In this document: positions 62,701-64,000 of the stretch, one piece after another
How positions within the stretch are numbered: position 1 is the first letter of the stretch
Layout: each line of letters opens with the position of its first letter
Source: DATMRF01 sp035566435
GTDB lineage: Bacteria; Verrucomicrobiota; Verrucomicrobiia; Limisphaerales; UBA8199
Direction of reading: 5' to 3'
Length of the DNA: 64,000 bases
NCBI GenBank assembly: GCA_035566435.1
Contig: DATMRF010000136.1
Coordinates: forward strand, 1 to 64,000
Notes under the pieces: model-generated
What the model was told of the DNA's origin: nothing
What the model saw: only the letters and a program-made list of their open reading frames with translations
Database searches by the model: none
Made by a program: the position numbers and the translations under genes

Positions 62701-63053
62701 ATTGCGAAACCTTCGCGCTTGGTTTCAAGAATTTCAAACTTGGGCCGGTGATTGGCACGCGGACCTGGGGCGGGTGGGTCGGCATTCGCGGCGACAAGCC
62801 GCTGCGCGACGGCGGCATGATCACCCAACCCGAGTTCGGCGGCTGGGACCCCAAAGGCGCGGCCTGGATCATCGAAGGCCACGGCGTCGATCCGGATGTT
62901 GAACTGGACCTGAACCCGGACGGGCTAATCCACGGCAACGACCTCCAACTCGACTACGCCATTGAGCACCTTATGAAAGAGATCGCCAAAGCCCCGCGCG
63001 ACCTCGCGCCGGCTCCGCCGATTGCCCCGCGCCCGCTTCGACCGCTCCGTTAA
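59724..63053 (+). CDS. Bacterial tricorn protease, C-terminal processing-type serine peptidase
   Basis: A 1109-residue exported protease. A signal peptide ending in ALAAAD precedes a first TolB-like propeller (about 35-330, with DGRLIAFTAQYEGNNDVYVM and RVRLTFHP-type units) and a second (about 335-660). A Lys/Asp/Glu-rich insert of about 27 residues lies near 545-572. Then comes the tricorn core domain, a PDZ-like domain (LRVKTGQWLVAIDGKPLV near 830) and an S41 domain with the probable His in LNVGHAYHGG near 770, and the nucleophile Ser in GGSDCETFALGF near 992. In archaea tricorn trims peptides from the proteasome; in exported bacterial forms it probably degrades extracytoplasmic peptides. 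Confidence 0.94.
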   Translation: MRISLRSFFASSFVFLLAPWAALAAADTLPDGFYRYPTIGGGAIVFAAEGDLWKVPVRGGVALRLTAYEGEECFPKISPDGRLIAFTAQYEGNNDVYVMTTSGGEPVRLTFHPAPDEAIGWTSDGKILFRSRRDTPNNDFRIYKISPEGGLPEMIPLEPAAWISFEPNGARCAFQKLGLEFHNWKRYKGGEAEKIYVGSLENDAFKEVTHYDGKNAFPMWAPDGRIYFVTDRWGRPNLASMKPDGSDVKRLTRFEDYDVRWPSMGDGKIVYQHKMDIWVYELATGKNEMVPIQLPSDRLQVREKFVDPKAYLKGWALSKDGERIVLETRGDLFVARTKKKGLIRRLTESSAARTKSPAFSPDGKTVAAWTEVNGEEQLLLHAADNAEPPKQVGTTPPGWHFAPAWSPDGKRLAWGDERYQLKITDVAGGETVVVDHGEWEISHYTWSPDSRYLAYELMQSNLFSQVRVWDEQSKRTFEATEPTYNATFPAWDPKGKYLYFFSDRFINPFLDRFEARFIVNDATLPCVLALQADGRLPFAPRGDTDPEKPKDKKDKEKDDKSKDKDKDSKEKEEKIEPIKIDFDGLMDRFVQVPVPPGNYSELVALEGKLHWLKTPNRGMMPYNEEDPEEDPGGELQTYDIEKEKVSTITSGVKAYAVSLDRTVLVYQTKDGFVRLEAGATAAPKDDEAKEAKLDLSGWSLSINPREEWKQMLHEAWRLQRDFFYDPKMHGVDWEGVWTQYGALADRIGSRGDLADCLGEMFGELNVGHAYHGGGDIRSGKKIGTGLLAADLKYDPATGFWQIQKIYRGDFPMPDWTSPLSRPDLRVKTGQWLVAIDGKPLVKGEDYLKRLANRAGQEVELSVNDTASLSGARRVVVKTVAEDTRVRYADWVRQNREYVDKKSNGQIGYIHLYDMSARGLRQFARDYPPQWRKRGLIMDDRWNHGGFVAPMLLAHLDRKILAIGGTRYGNIDTVPSHAFSGYMACLINRQGGSDCETFALGFKNFKLGPVIGTRTWGGWVGIRGDKPLRDGGMITQPEFGGWDPKGAAWIIEGHGVDPDVELDLNPDGLIHGNDLQLDYAIEHLMKEIAKAPRDLAPAPPIAPRPLRPLR

Positions 63054-63219
63054 GCCGAATCTATGCAGTTGAAACCACGAATGGACACTAATTGACGCGG
63101 ATTCATGGGCTCAGGGCACTCCAGCTTCAGAGCCCGTGCCGCCTGCCGTTGGGTGAGTCCGCGCAGAGCAGACTGGAGGCCCGAGGCGGGCGCGCTCCCC
63201 GCTGCTCCATTGTTACGGC

Positions 63220-64000
63220 TCACGGCCGCGGATGGAACTTCCGGTGCACCTCGCGCAGCCGGCTCCCGGCGACGTGGGTATAGACCTCCGTCGTGCTGAT
63301 GTTGGCGTGGCCGAGCAGTTCCTGGATGACGCGCAAGTCGGCGCCGTGCTCCAGGAGGTGCGTTGCGAAGCTGTGCCGCAGCATGTGCGGGGTTACGTTG
63401 CGCCCGATCGCCGCGCGCCGGACCCGTTGCTTGATGCGCAGCCACATCGTCACGGCGGCGAAGGGCGTGCCGCGTTTGGTAAGAAACACCGCGGCGGGAG
63501 ACCGCTTTGTGACCAGTTTTGGCCGCCCCGCCTCGAGATAGCGTCGCAAGGCAGCGACCGCTTTTCGGCCGAGCGGCACCACGCGCTCCTTGTTGCCCTT
63601 GCCGATGACGTTAATGAACCCGGCCTCGAGATGAAGCTGCTCGAGCCTCACATTGCGCAGTTCCGCCAGGCGCAGGCCTGAGGCATACCCCAGCTCGAGT
63701 ATTGCCTGGTCACAGAGATTTGGCGGGGTCTCGGGTGTCTCCGGGGTGAGCAGTTTCTCGATCTCCTGGGCGGTGAGAGCCTTGGGCAGGCGTTTCCAGC
63801 GCCGCGGCAGCGACAGGTTTTCGGCGATGTTGGCCGGCAGCAACTTCTCGTTCTCCGCGAACCGGTAGAACGCCCGCAGCGCGGCAATTTCCAGGTAAAC
63901 ACTCTCGCTGCTGAGCCGCCGCGGGGAATCCTTAGGGGCATTGGCCAGCGCCCGCTCCCGCTCGTGCTGCAGGAAAGCCATGAGGTGCCGCAACTGGATG
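63220..64000 (-). CDS. XerD-type tyrosine recombinase, N-terminus off the window
   Basis: A tyrosine recombinase, running off the right edge. Visible are 257 residues from an internal Met, of the usual 295-300. The catalytic residues are present: Arg in ASGLRLAELRN, Lys in GKGNKERVVPL, His-x-x-Arg in HMLRHSFATHLL, the second His in LLGHANISTTEVYTHV, with Tyr in that last stretch. The N-terminal SAM-like core-binding half is intact from LRHLMAFLQ on. Its family resolves chromosome dimers at dif with XerC; whether this one does, or is a mobile-element enzyme, depends on the missing start. Confidence 0.92.
   Translation of the reverse strand, partial: IQLRHLMAFLQHERERALANAPKDSPRRLSSESVYLEIAALRAFYRFAENEKLLPANIAENLSLPRRWKRLPKALTAQEIEKLLTPETPETPPNLCDQAILELGYASGLRLAELRNVRLEQLHLEAGFINVIGKGNKERVVPLGRKAVAALRRYLEAGRPKLVTKRSPAAVFLTKRGTPFAAVTMWLRIKQRVRRAAIGRNVTPHMLRHSFATHLLEHGADLRVIQELLGHANISTTEVYTHVAGSRLREVHRKFHPRP

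Overview
The window reads as a chromosomal stretch of a soil or freshwater Verrucomicrobiota bacterium, probably of the Pedosphaera/Limisphaerales type. This is inferred from gene content, not from a marker gene. The pointers are a pseudopilin with the FTLIELLVVIAIIAILAA start, several LamG, kelch, FN3 and Gloeo_Verruco-repeat secreted proteins, a PEP-CTERM protein, a TIGR02999-type ECF sigma factor beside a giant Ser/Thr kinase-WD40 protein, a bacterial tricorn protease, and very repeat-rich, GC-rich intergenic DNA.

Layout. 1-1.2 kb: intergenic repeats. 1.2-7 kb: RNase HI with a zinc ribbon, an HTH/ImmA-type metallopeptidase pair with a palindromic operator candidate, decayed secreted-protein ends, an FN3 protein and a lipoprotein esterase. 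7.2-13.7 kb: an RNase II/R-family enzyme, then sigma factor plus kinase. 13.9-19 kb: a small secreted protein translationally close to a 937-residue GGG-N repeat protein, then a kelch/galactose-oxidase-like protein. 19.3-22.9 kb: a three-gene lipoprotein operon (LpoB-like, COG3014-like, YcfL-like), then purS-purQ. 22.9-29.8 kb: RarD, a triple LamG protein, a pseudopilin and a TPR-like protein. 29.9-31.5 kb: an autoinhibited Fic protein. 31.8-43.8 kb: an accessory region that begins at a truncated tRNA-Val and carries small, mostly unknown genes: zinc-ribbon membrane proteins, an Abi-alpha-like (DUF4393) protein, a winged-helix protein with a PLD-like tail, an excisionase-like HTH, two HEAT-repeat paralogues and an XRE/membrane pair. 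43.8-56.5 kb: secreted carbohydrate-active and surface proteins (Gloeo_Verruco repeats, GH30, kelch, soluble sugar dehydrogenase, GH36-like, Ig-LamG, PEP-CTERM). 56.7-64 kb: TPR-sulfotransferase, repeat-rich DNA, tricorn protease and a partial XerD-type recombinase.

Two patterns stand out. First, at least six otherwise unrelated secreted proteins, plus one decayed gene end, finish in the same roughly 70-residue module whose last residues are [FYL]-R-[LIV] followed by two to six residues; it looks like an undescribed sorting or surface-retention tag. Second, in the accessory region at least four genes have a -10 hexamer exactly six bases before the start codon and no ribosome-binding site, so they look leaderless, and they may travel as self-contained expression cassettes.

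Intergenic DNA holds three long, perfect inverted repeats (arms of 16, 31 and 30 bp) and several families of short dispersed repeats. Start sites, domain names and functions are from reading the sequence only; no database search was possible.
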